From positions 44,572-108,571 of the forward strand of contig NZ_MSGO01000009.1 in assembly GCF_001929375.1 (NCBI RefSeq): a stretch of 64,000 nt of DNA, read 5' to 3'. The notes under the pieces were generated by a model. It saw only the letters and a list, made by a program, of their open reading frames with translations, made no database searches and was not told the origin of the DNA. The position numbers and the translations under genes were made by a program. This DNA is from Actinomyces oris (lineage in GTDB: Bacteria; Actinomycetota; Actinomycetes; Actinomycetales; Actinomycetaceae). Numbering within the stretch: the stretch's first letter is position 1; each line of letters starts with the position of its first letter. Shown here one piece after another: positions 45,278-52,969 of the stretch.

Positions 45278-46360
45278 ATGATCAGCCACGCAAGCTCACA
45301 CACCGATACCGCAAGGACACTGGGGGCACCGATCAGGCGGCGTTCCCTCATGACCCTGGCCGGACTTGGACTCCTCTCCCCAGCGATCCTCTCGGCGTGC
45401 TCATCCCGCTCCGGCAAGGCCGCCTCCAGCGGGACGGGCGGGCACATCGACACCCTGCGCGTGCACGTGCCCACCACCTTGGCCTACATGGCTCCCATGG
45501 CGCTGTTCGGCCAGCAGGGCAAGCTGGCGCCTACGATCGGCAAGGCCACCGTGGAGAACTGGTCCAGCGCCGAGGCGATGAAAGCGCTGCTCATGCAGAA
45601 GCAGACGGATCTGGCCGCCACCCCCTCCTACGCCGCCGCGAACCTGTTCAACAAGGGAGTCCCACTGCAACTGGTGGCAATGCAGGTGTGGGGCATGCTC
45701 TACGTCGTCGGCCCGGAGGGCTCGTCGGCGCAAGGCCTCGAGGCCATGCGCGGCAAGAAGGTGGCGGTCCCCATGCCGAACAACATGCCGGATCTCGTCT
45801 TCCGCTACCTGCTCGGCCAGAAGGGCTGGGACGCCTCTAAGGACCTGCAGGTCCAGAACTACGCCGACGGCCAGGAGGCGCTGTCCAACCTCCTGGCGGG
45901 CAACGTCGAGTTCGCGGTCCTGCCGGAGCACCCCGCCAGCGTCAGCCTGGCCAAGGCCAAGCAGCAGGGCAAGGTGCTGGAGCGGACAGCGGATCTCCAG
46001 AAGATCTGGGCCGAGGTGACCGGTGGGGAGGCGAAGTTCCCCATGGCCGGGTTGGTCATGCCGCGGGAGATCACGGACTCCAACCCGCAGGCGGTCGGAG
46101 CGGTCCTGAGCGAGGTCGAGGCGTGCATCGCTGCCACGAATGCAAAGTCGGAGGAGACCGTCAATACCATCGCCCAGAAGACGAAGGTCCCCGCACCGAT
46201 CGTCACCGAGGTGATCCCCCGCCTCCAGCTGAACCTGGTCCCCGCGGCCCAGGCCAAGGACCAGCTGGTCAACTTCTACACCCGCCTGTCCACCCTCAAC
46301 CCAGACATCGTCGGCGGCAAGATGCCGGCCGACGACTTCTATCTGAAAGATCCCCGGTGA
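45278..46360 (+). CDS. ABC transporter substrate-binding lipoprotein (NMT1/SsuA-like)
   Basis: 360 aa. The signal has RRRS (20-23) before a hydrophobic stretch and a lipobox ILSAC with Cys at 41. The mature part begins IDTLRVHVPTTLAYMAPMALFG and contains NWSSAEAMKALLMQKQTDLA, a pattern of the NitT/TauT class of binding proteins. Ligand unknown; no thiamine riboswitch or sulfur-gene context was seen. Start ATG 45278 with AAAGGAG about 13 nt upstream; a slightly earlier start cannot be excluded. Confidence 0.88.
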   Translation: MISHASSHTDTARTLGAPIRRRSLMTLAGLGLLSPAILSACSSRSGKAASSGTGGHIDTLRVHVPTTLAYMAPMALFGQQGKLAPTIGKATVENWSSAEAMKALLMQKQTDLAATPSYAAANLFNKGVPLQLVAMQVWGMLYVVGPEGSSAQGLEAMRGKKVAVPMPNNMPDLVFRYLLGQKGWDASKDLQVQNYADGQEALSNLLAGNVEFAVLPEHPASVSLAKAKQQGKVLERTADLQKIWAEVTGGEAKFPMAGLVMPREITDSNPQAVGAVLSEVEACIAATNAKSEETVNTIAQKTKVPAPIVTEVIPRLQLNLVPAAQAKDQLVNFYTRLSTLNPDIVGGKMPADDFYLKDPR

Positions 46361-47139
46361 CTCCGGAGCGGCCCTCACGCCTGGCTCGTTGGCGCGCACG
46401 CCTCCTGTGGTGGGCCGGTGTCGGCCTGGCGATCCTCATCTGGTACTGGGCAGCGCTGGGCCGGCCCGAGTACGCGCTCCCCGGCCCGGAGACGACCTGG
46501 CGCGCCCTCCTGGGGCTGATCGACGACGGTGGCCTGGGCTGGACGCTATGGCTCACCCTCTCCAGAGCCATCATCGGCCTGGGGCTGTCCTGCGTCATCG
46601 GCATCCCGACAGGCTGGGCACTGGGTACCTGGACCTGGCTGCGCGAGCTGCTGGACTCCTGGGTGCAGGTCCTCATGGCGGTACCGCCGATCGTGCTCGT
46701 CGTCGTCGGGATGATCTGGCTGGGACCGACAGCCGGGGTCGTCATCCTCGTGGTCACCCTGGTCACGCTCCCGCTGCTCGTGGCCTCCATGCGCGACGCG
46801 GTCCTCAACGTCGACAGCGACCTGCTGGAGATGGCGACGGTCTTCTCTAAGCCCGGCCCGTGGACGATCCGCCGGATCATCCTTCCCGCGGTCGCACCAC
46901 CGGTACTGTCAGCGCTGACAGTCGCCGTCGGGCAGTCCGTGAGGGTCACGGTCATGGCAGAGCTCCTGAGTACCCCGACGGGGCTCGGTGCCGAGGTCCA
47001 GCAGGCGCGCACTAATCTGGAGACGGCCGACGTCTTCGCCCTGTCCGTCATCATGGCGGCCCTGACACTGCTGCTCGAGCTGTGTCTCCTGCGCCCGCTG
47101 CGCCGCCGTCTCATGGCATGGTCGCCTCAACACTCGTAG
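46357..47139 (+). CDS. ABC transporter permease, NitT/TauT type
   Basis: 260 aa, about six membrane helices. The GTG start overlaps the stop of the binding-protein gene (GTGA). The EAA-like loop is LEMATVFSKPGPWTIRRIILPAVAPP. The C-terminus is basic (LRPLRRRLMAWS). It completes the three-part importer with 44505-45179 and 45278-46360. Confidence 0.9.
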   Translation: MTPERPSRLARWRARLLWWAGVGLAILIWYWAALGRPEYALPGPETTWRALLGLIDDGGLGWTLWLTLSRAIIGLGLSCVIGIPTGWALGTWTWLRELLDSWVQVLMAVPPIVLVVVGMIWLGPTAGVVILVVTLVTLPLLVASMRDAVLNVDSDLLEMATVFSKPGPWTIRRIILPAVAPPVLSALTVAVGQSVRVTVMAELLSTPTGLGAEVQQARTNLETADVFALSVIMAALTLLLELCLLRPLRRRLMAWSPQHS

Positions 47140-47202
47140 CGTTGGCGGTCTCCACAGCCCTCACACTCCAACACCGATCACCCAAACACCGTAGGAGCAC
47201 AC

Positions 47203-47571
47203 ATGTCCCCCTCATCCAGCACCCCCTCCACCGAGTCCCTGTTCCGGCTCGGCCTCAACGCCGCCCTGCCCATCTCTGAGGAGGCGACCACCTCACGGGT
47301 CGTGGTCAACAACGACATCCTGCGCACGGTCGTCTTCACCTTTGACGCCGGTCAGGCCCTTACCGAGCACTCCTCCCCCCGGGCAGTGATCGTCACGCTC
47401 CTGGAGGGCGAGATGGACTTCTCCATCGGCGAGCGCACCGAGAGGATGGGCGCCGGGGACGTCATCTACCTGGCGCCCGGCGACCGTCATGCACTGACGG
47501 CCGCGACCCCGTGCCGCATGCAGCTGGTCATGGTCGACGTTGACCAGGACGGACCAGCGAGCGAGAAGTAG
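47203..47571 (+). CDS. Cupin-domain protein
   Basis: 122 aa single cupin barrel. Motif 1 has an incomplete metal set: the usual GxHxHxxxE appears as ALTEHSSPRAVIVTLLEGEMDF. Motif 2 is GDVIYLAPGDRHALTA, with its His. Small cupins of this kind bind a metal and a small ligand, acting as enzymes or as sensors. TAGGAG lies seven nt before the ATG. It is the last gene of the methyltransferase-ABC operon and may act on the imported compound. Confidence 0.85.
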   Translation: MSPSSSTPSTESLFRLGLNAALPISEEATTSRVVVNNDILRTVVFTFDAGQALTEHSSPRAVIVTLLEGEMDFSIGERTERMGAGDVIYLAPGDRHALTAATPCRMQLVMVDVDQDGPASEK

Positions 47572-47614
47572 CCCCAGGAACGGGCAGCCACCACCGACCG
47601 GCGGCCGCCATCGC

Positions 47615-47658
47615 ACGGGGTGGGGCGCGAAGCGCTGAGGCCTTCGCCCTCACCCCGT
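47615..47658 (+). terminator. Terminator after the cupin gene
   Basis: Long hairpin with two single-base bulges (ACGGGGTG...CACCCCGT outer arms, GAAG/CTTC inner), 44 bp after the stop, followed by CTCCTTGTG. Confidence 0.6.
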
Positions 47659-48130
47659 CTCCTTGTGACATCCACTAAATCAAGCACCCCTCCAGACTCG
47701 CCAAAGAACCCGGGCGGCCAGGCCTCACCTGAGGTATCAGGCGCAGTGTCGCGGCTCACTCGACCCCCCGGTCATGAGGCCACGGTAAGCCAACTCACGC
47801 CTTTTTGTAGGAAACCTAAACCTTCCATAGGTTAGGTTGTAGGCGCCCGAGATCTTGACGTGACCCGCTTCCCACACCATGGCATCGATGAGGGCGGCGT
47901 GGCACCATCGATTTTATCCAACCGATAGCACTGGAGCGCCCGCCTGCCTGACGACACCAAAGCCCCCGGCCCAAGTTTCTCTCCGCCGTCAGTCAGCCAC
48001 ATTCTTTTACGATTCAATAACCCCATCCCTACTCGAACAGCATGTCTTTTCCGCTTGCCGCACCACCCAGTAAGGGGCTACTCGTGTTCAGCACGTTCGC
48101 ACAACTCCATGTTTCAGAGAGGACCACCGC
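47659..48130. other. Long leader region upstream of the GT2 gene
   Basis: About 470 bp with lower GC and no credible gene. It holds an imperfect dyad at 47813-47838 (AACCTAAACC and GGTTAGGTT arms) whose half sites resemble DtxR/IdeR iron-box halves. A perfect 7-bp inverted repeat (ATCGATG at 47884, CATCGAT at 47906) is followed by TTTTA and looks like a small terminator. An AGAGAGGA precedes the GT2 ATG. Two 64-codon open frames on opposite strands here have no supporting features. Confidence 0.5.
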
Positions 48131-49264
48131 ATGATCGTCATTACCCTGCTGGTGGGAATCCTGTTCTGGATCGGAATTGACATCTGGGCCGGCATCACCT
48201 CGAAGTGGTATAAAGCCGTGGAGCTGAACCCGAACATCGCCTCGGACGACTTCAGCGTCCTAGTACCGATCTACGGTAATGTCAAGTACTTGCAGAACGC
48301 GGATTACCTGCGCCCCTATGGAGATCGAGTAGTCCTGTGCACCACCTCTGGTGAGTCCGAGGAGTTCTACCGCGACCTTGAGGACATCGCCATTCGCTAC
48401 GGGTTCAGAATCTTCCGCAGCAACTACGTCCCACGCAAGGTGGGCCGCAGGCGGAGCACCTCGGGAATCACCCGGGACACGGTTGTCCGCGACGCGCTGC
48501 TGGCCGCTCCTCTCAACTCCTACATCGTCTGCCTAGACGCCGATACCACGGCACAGGAGCCGCTGACCCACATCATCGGCGCCCTGGTGGCCAACAAGGC
48601 CGACTTCGCCTCGGTCACCATCGTGCCTCAGAAGAAGGGTCCCTTCATCGTCCAGATGCAGCGCCACGAGTACGTGGTCTCGATGCGCGCACGCAGAATC
48701 ATGCCGTGGCTGCTCAGCGGCGCACTTCATATTGGCAAGACCGACGTCATGCGCCAGATCATGGCCCGCCACTCGCTGTTCTTCCAGGGCAATGACATCG
48801 AGTCCGGGATTATCGGAGACGCACTGGGCTACAAGGCCGTTCACATTCTTGCCCATGTCAACACCAACGCTCCCGACACGCTGTACTCCTGGTGGCGCCA
48901 GCGGATCGCCTGGAGCGGCGGTTCCTTCAGACTTTTCATCATCAACTTCAGATTCGTCTTTCAGCACCCCTTCTTGTGGCTGTACAGCGGCATCGTGGTG
49001 ATCAGTATGTTCGCCCTCAGGTGGATAGCCGTTGTGAATCCCGGATGGACACTTCTGCTGGCACTGCTCATCTACTACGCCGCTATCGTGTGGCTTCACT
49101 GGGACCACGGCAACAAATGGCTGATCTTCCAGCCCTTCTACTGTCTCTTCGTCAGTCTCATCGTGGTTCCCATCGGTGTCGCCTACTATTTCAGGATGGC
49201 TATTCCTGAGCGTAACTTCGGGGTCATTCGTCCCAAGCGCAAGGAGCTTGTCACAGCGGGCTGA
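48131..49264 (+). CDS. Membrane glycosyltransferase, family 2 (processive type)
   Basis: 377 aa. One N-terminal membrane helix, a cytosolic catalytic domain and three or four C-terminal helices, the layout of polysaccharide synthases such as NodC or hyaluronan synthase. Catalytic features: LVPIYGN, the DXD-like CLDADTTAQ, the acceptor-site region GNDIESG and WWRQRIAW, a QxxRW-like motif in which the Gln and Arg are adjacent. The product polymer or glycolipid is unknown. It stands alone with a long leader before it and a terminator after. Codon use is slightly less GC-biased than its neighbours, possibly hinting at transfer. Confidence 0.85.
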   Translation: MIVITLLVGILFWIGIDIWAGITSKWYKAVELNPNIASDDFSVLVPIYGNVKYLQNADYLRPYGDRVVLCTTSGESEEFYRDLEDIAIRYGFRIFRSNYVPRKVGRRRSTSGITRDTVVRDALLAAPLNSYIVCLDADTTAQEPLTHIIGALVANKADFASVTIVPQKKGPFIVQMQRHEYVVSMRARRIMPWLLSGALHIGKTDVMRQIMARHSLFFQGNDIESGIIGDALGYKAVHILAHVNTNAPDTLYSWWRQRIAWSGGSFRLFIINFRFVFQHPFLWLYSGIVVISMFALRWIAVVNPGWTLLLALLIYYAAIVWLHWDHGNKWLIFQPFYCLFVSLIVVPIGVAYYFRMAIPERNFGVIRPKRKELVTAG

Positions 49265-49336
49265 TCTCTCCGGGACGCCTCATCGGTCAACGCGGGCGCT
49301 CTCGTCCCAGCGGCAGCTCCCCCGCACGGCAGGCAA

Positions 49337-49367
49337 CGGGCCCACCTCCTCATGGAAGGTGGGCCCG
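49337..49367. terminator. Bidirectional terminator between the GT2 gene and tig
   Basis: Perfect 11-bp stem (CGGGCCCACCT with AGGTGGGCCCG) with a 9-nt loop followed by TCTGCTT, between two convergent genes. Confidence 0.8.
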
Positions 49368-49436
49368 TCTGCTTGACGCGGGGCATTCCGCATGCGCGTG
49401 AGCCGTATCAGCTCATGTGCCTCAGCGGCCGTGAGC

Positions 49437-50801
49437 TCACTCGGCGTCCTCGTCCTCGGCGGAGTCGGCGTCCTGCGCAGTGGCAACGGCTGCGGCCTGA
49501 GCCGCCGCGGCGGTGTCGTCCTCGTCAGAACCGATGAAGGCGGACAGGTCCACGGACTCGCCCTTGGAATCAACCACCGCGACCTGGCGCAGCGCCATGG
49601 CCAGCGACTTGTTGCGGGCGACCTCGGAGATGAAGGCGGGGATCTGGCCTGCCTGCTGAGCGCCCTGGAGGAACTGGGCGGGCTCCATGCCGTACTGCTG
49701 AGCGGTCTGGAAGAGGAACTCCAGCAGCTCGTCCTGAGCCACACCGACCTTGAGGTCCTCAGCCAGGACATCGAGGATGATCTGGTCGCGCACACCGGTG
49801 ACGACGTCCTCGCGAATCTCCTTGGCGTGCTCCTCGTCGCCGTCCTTGCCCTCGGCCCGCAGGTGCTGGGCGACCTCGGCCTCGACGACGGCCTCGGGGA
49901 CGTCGAAGGCGACCTCGCTGCGCAGGTGCTCGAGGAGGGCGTCACGGGCGGCGACCGCCTGCTCCCCGGTCTTGCGCTCGGTGACCTGCTTGACGAGGTC
50001 CTCGCGCAGCTCCTCGACGGTGTCGAACTCGGAGGCGATCTGGGCGAACTCGTCGTCGACCTTGGGCAGCTCACGCTGCTTGACGGCAGTGGCGGTCACC
50101 GTGACCTCGGCCTGCTCACCGGCGTGCTCCCCGCCGGCCAGCTCGGTGGTGAAGGTGGCGGACTCGTCGGCCTTCAGGCCGCGCAGGGCGGTGTCCAGGC
50201 CCTTGAGCATGTTGCCCTTGCCGATCTCGTAGGAGACGCCGGAGATGGAGTCGACCTCCTCGCCGTCGATCATGGCCTTGAGGTCGATGGTGACGAAGTC
50301 GCCGGTCTTGGCCTTGCGACCCACGGACTTCAAGGACCCGAAGCGGGCACGCAGGTTGTCCAGCTCGGTGTCGACGTCCTCATCGGCGACCTCGACGGCG
50401 TCCACGGTCAGCTTGGTCTGGCTCAGGTCCGGCAGCTCGATGACGGGGCGAACAGTGACCTCAGCGGTGAAGGCCAGCTGGCCGCCGTTCTCGCCGGTGG
50501 CGTTGGGCAGCTCGACGACGTCGACCTCGGGCTGGAGCATGGGGACCCGCTCGGCCTCGGTGATGGCGTCCCGGTAGAAGTCGGAGAGCTTGTTGTTGAC
50601 GGCCTCCTGAATGACGGCCCCGCGGCCGACGCGCTGGTCGATGACCCGGTTGGGGACGTGACCGCGACGGAAGCCGGGGACCTGGATCTGGGAGCCGATC
50701 TCCTTGTAGGCGGCATCCAGACTGGGTTTGAGCTCCTCATAGGGGACCTCAACGGTCAGCTTGATGCGACTGGGGTCAAGATTCTCGACAGTGGTCTTCA
50801 C
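49437..50801 (-). CDS. tig: Trigger factor
   Basis: 454 aa. Ribosome-associated chaperone with peptidyl-prolyl isomerase activity. The N-terminal ribosome-binding signature is GFRRGHVPNRV (about 43-53), the FKBP-like domain covers about 155-240, and the C-terminal arm ends in an acidic, Ala-rich tail (DSAEDEDAE). GTG at 50801 is the start because GGGAG is 10 nt upstream and the sequence VKTTVENLDPSRIKL is the typical beginning. A TTG 15 nt earlier is also in frame. Confidence 0.96.
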   Translation of the reverse strand: MKTTVENLDPSRIKLTVEVPYEELKPSLDAAYKEIGSQIQVPGFRRGHVPNRVIDQRVGRGAVIQEAVNNKLSDFYRDAITEAERVPMLQPEVDVVELPNATGENGGQLAFTAEVTVRPVIELPDLSQTKLTVDAVEVADEDVDTELDNLRARFGSLKSVGRKAKTGDFVTIDLKAMIDGEEVDSISGVSYEIGKGNMLKGLDTALRGLKADESATFTTELAGGEHAGEQAEVTVTATAVKQRELPKVDDEFAQIASEFDTVEELREDLVKQVTERKTGEQAVAARDALLEHLRSEVAFDVPEAVVEAEVAQHLRAEGKDGDEEHAKEIREDVVTGVRDQIILDVLAEDLKVGVAQDELLEFLFQTAQQYGMEPAQFLQGAQQAGQIPAFISEVARNKSLAMALRQVAVVDSKGESVDLSAFIGSDEDDTAAAAQAAAVATAQDADSAEDEDAE

Positions 50802-51081
50802 GGGGGTTGCTCCCAAGATCTGAGTTCTGCGGTAACACCGACTCGCTCGAAGGCGCTCGGCGGACGCGCGTCTGTGGCGTCAATCCGTGCCATCTTAGGG
50901 CAAACGGACAGTGGGATCGATGCGGCGTCCGCCCCTGGCGCATGAGTCTGGACACAGGAGGAGACACCGAGCGGGGTGCGTCATCATTATCGGGCGCATC
51001 GGCATATTCACGGGCCGCGCACCCGGCGTTGACGCGCTCCTGATGCGGTCTGCGCGCACGCCGCGCCCACAGGACGAGGAG

Positions 51082-51155
51082 TCGGGCTGGCGGGATTTGA
51101 ACCCGCGGCCCCCTGCTCCCAAAGCAGGTGCGCTACCAAACTGCGCCACAGCCCG
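51082..51155 (-). tRNA. tRNA-Pro (anticodon TGG)
   Basis: 74 nt. The acceptor stem CGGGCTG/CAGCCCG, the anticodon stem CCTGC/GCAGG with loop TTTGGGA, and the T-loop GGTTCAAATCC are all seen on the minus strand. Discriminator A; CCA is not encoded. Confidence 0.97.
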
Positions 51156-51163
51156 TGACGTGA

Positions 51164-51195
51164 CGAAAGGGGCCGCCGAGGAGCGGCCCCTTTCG
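51164..51195 (-). terminator. Hairpin between tRNA-Gly and tRNA-Pro
   Basis: Perfect 13-bp stem (CGAAAGGGGCCGC and complement) with a 6-nt loop, 9 bp from each tRNA. It probably ends transcripts coming from rpmF and tRNA-Gly, or serves as a processing mark. Confidence 0.75.
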
Positions 51196-51203
51196 GCTCA
51201 CAG

Positions 51204-51274
51204 AGCGGGTGACGGGAATCGAACCCGCGCAATCTGCTTGGAAGGCAGAGGCTCTACCATTGAGCTACACCCGC
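51204..51274 (-). tRNA. tRNA-Gly (anticodon TCC)
   Basis: 71 nt. Acceptor GCGGGTG/CACCCGC, anticodon stem TCTGC/GCAGA with loop CTTCCAA, T-loop GGTTCGATTCC; discriminator T, as usual in bacterial tRNA-Gly. It follows rpmF by 34 bp on the same strand. Confidence 0.97.
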
Positions 51275-51308
51275 ATGGATGAAGGGTTTCACCCCTCCAC
51301 CAGCGGCC

Positions 51309-51473
51309 TCACTGCTCGATGAGGCCCTCCTTGTAGGCCCGCGCCAGACGGCGAGGCACGGAGATCTCGCGGCCCTGGACGCGGATGGTGTTGAGCTCGG
51401 TGAGCTTGGCCTTCCACTGTGAGCGGCGGTTGCGGGTGTTGCTGCGGGACATCTTCCGCTTCGGCACTGCCAT
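51309..51473 (-). CDS. rpmF: 50S ribosomal protein bL32
   Basis: 54 aa, starting [20 protein letters not shown], the standard bL32 beginning. Found by reading the minus strand; GAGGAG lies eight nt before the ATG. The protein has no cysteine, so it lacks the zinc-ribbon seen in the zinc-binding form. It is followed by tRNA-Gly and tRNA-Pro in the same direction, making a small translation cluster. Confidence 0.95.
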   Translation of the reverse strand: MAVPKRKMSRSNTRNRRSQWKAKLTELNTIRVQGREISVPRRLARAYKEGLIEQ

Positions 51474-51628
51474 GGGCCCGCTCCTCTCTCATGAACCTGG
51501 GGATCGGACGCCCCCTCGAAACTGGACCGAGGGACACCATAACGACATCGCCGGGACCGCTTCCAGTCCAAGACCACCTCAAGGCGTGTGACATCGGTCC
51601 CGCACCCGCCCCGTGCGAGGATCCCGCC

Positions 51629-52417
51629 ATGGCCCCGCACGCCCCTCGTACACCATCGCACCAGCCGTCTCAGGAGCAGGGATCCCCCGGGCTCATCACG
51701 CTGACACACGGCGAGCAGCCCGAGATCGACCTGGAGATCAAGAAGTCCCACTTCCTGGCACGAGCCTGCCGCACGGACTCCATGGACGAGGCCCGCAGCT
51801 TCATCGCGAACGTGCGCTCCACCTACCCCGACGCACGCCACCACTGCTCGGCGCTGACGCTCACCGACCTCTCCGACGAGCACGCCCTGGCCGCCCCTTC
51901 CCCACCCACCGAGCGCTCCAATGACGACGGAGAGCCCTCCGGTACGGCCGGCCGGCCCATGCTCGACGTGCTGAGGGGAACGGGGCTGGTCAACACGACC
52001 GTCGTCGTCACCCGCTACTTCGGCGGGACGCTCCTGGGAACCGGCGGACTGGTGCGCGCCTACTCCGAGGCGACCGCTCAGGCGCTGCAGGCGGCCGCAC
52101 GTGTCACCCTGACCCGGCTTCATCTGTGGGATCTGCGGGTTCCGGTGGCTCAGGCGGGCAGGATCGAGGCGGAGCTGCGCTCCCGCAATCCCACTGCGGC
52201 ATCGGGGCCGACGGCGGAGGGCGGGACGGCCGCCCCCGCCCCGACCATTCACGTCGAGGAGACGATCTGGGGACCGACCCACGCCGTCCTCGTGCTGGCC
52301 ACGTCCTGCGCTGATCCCGCGCTCCTGCACGCCCCATTGGCGGCCCTGACTCGCGGCGAGGGGACGGCCGAGCCCGCCGGCAGCCGACTGGTCGAGCTCC
52401 CCGCACCCCCGGCCTGA
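51629..52417 (+). CDS. YigZ/IMPACT family protein
   Basis: 262 aa. The UPF0029/IMPACT domain is clear: EIKKSHFLARACRTDSMDEA, then SNDDGEPSGTAGRPMLDVL and VTRYFGGTLLGTGGLVRAYSEA (each around 110-165). The C-terminal DUF1949-like part carries an Ala/Gly/Pro-rich insertion. Members are linked to translation control or proline-peptide handling but their exact job in bacteria is unclear. ATG at 51629 with GAGGA upstream. Confidence 0.9.
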   Translation: MAPHAPRTPSHQPSQEQGSPGLITLTHGEQPEIDLEIKKSHFLARACRTDSMDEARSFIANVRSTYPDARHHCSALTLTDLSDEHALAAPSPPTERSNDDGEPSGTAGRPMLDVLRGTGLVNTTVVVTRYFGGTLLGTGGLVRAYSEATAQALQAAARVTLTRLHLWDLRVPVAQAGRIEAELRSRNPTAASGPTAEGGTAAPAPTIHVEETIWGPTHAVLVLATSCADPALLHAPLAALTRGEGTAEPAGSRLVELPAPPA

Positions 52418-52540
52418 CGCCCGGGGCCGGCTTCCTGTCCCTCCGGCGAAGCCCTCACGGCACGTACGGGCGCCGAGGGGCGCGCGACCACGATGCGAGC
52501 AGATGCCGGGCGGATGTGGCGATCACCGTCGGACACGGGG

Positions 52541-52546
52541 TAGGGT
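52541..52546 (+). promoter_or_regulatory. Possible -10 element of the cysK leader transcript
   Basis: TAGGGT at 52541-52546 with a TGGCGA 18 bp upstream (52517-52522) is a weak match. It would place the RNA start near 52553, about 87 nt before the poly-Cys reading frame. Confidence 0.25.
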
Positions 52547-52639
52547 TTCGTCAACATCCGGGGCACCGAGCCCCTGATGAGCGGTTCACGCCCGGGCAGG
52601 CGCAGCCAGTCGTCTTGAGGAACGGAGGGAGGACCCGTG

Positions 52640-52729
52640 ATGGTGATGACCGTCATGTGCACCGCGTCCTCTATGGCCTCCACGGCCTCCATGCCCATCG
52701 CTCCCGCGTGCTGCTGTCGGTGTCGGTAG
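52640..52729 (+). CDS. Poly-cysteine leader peptide upstream of cysK
   Basis: 29-codon reading frame (ATG 52640, TAG 52727-52729) that ends in APACCCRCR: codons 24-26 and 28 are cysteine (TGC TGC TGT ... TGT), with one more Cys at codon 7. A purine-rich ribosome-binding site (GGAGGGAGGA) lies 6-7 nt before the ATG, and GTG at 52637 is also in frame. A run of Cys codons at the end of a short ORF ahead of a cysteine synthase gene is the layout of the poly-Cys attenuator peptides described in mycobacteria. There translation stalls when Cys-tRNA is scarce and the downstream operon is turned on. Here the frame has a Shine-Dalgarno, whereas the mycobacterial ones are leaderless. Function is inferred from position and codon content. 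Confidence 0.7.
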   Translation: MVMTVMCTASSMASTASMPIAPACCCRCR

Positions 52730-52969
52730 GGCGCCAGGCCACGACATCTGTGCGCGTACCGCTGCGCGCATGCCCGGCGCTCCCGGAGCAGGCGGTCATT
52801 CCTGCTGTTTGAGCCACTCCGTACGACGTGGCCGCCCCCGACGGACGCGGACCGTCCCCACTTCTCTTCCTCTCACGAGCTCTTGCGGGCCCGACTCCGC
52901 CTCATCACGCAGCGCCGCCGGTCTCCGCAACCACGGGGCTTGCCCAACCGACATCCGAAGGACATCACT
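52730..52969 (+). promoter_or_regulatory. Candidate cysteine attenuator between the leader peptide and cysK
   Basis: 240 nt without another credible gene. Twenty bases after the leader stop is a stem GTGCGCG/CGCGCAT (52750-52756 and 52765-52771), then AGCAGG/CCTGCT (52787-52792 and 52801-52806) followed by GTTT, a small terminator-like hairpin. A stalled or finishing ribosome on the Cys codons would sit just upstream of the first stem. The exact alternative fold is not resolved. Confidence 0.45.

Noticed and set aside
47832..48073. Two 64-codon open frames on opposite strands upstream of the GT2 gene
   Set aside because: Neither has a good ribosome-binding site or recognisable composition, and each overlaps hairpin sequence.
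52516..52812. 98-codon open frame overlapping the poly-Cys leader
   Set aside because: It is in another frame, has no ribosome-binding site and no recognisable protein features. The short frame with a Shine-Dalgarno and Cys run explains the region better.
52418..52969. SAM or other metabolite riboswitch in the cysK leader
   Set aside because: No conserved riboswitch core was recognised. The Cys-codon run offers a simpler regulatory reading.
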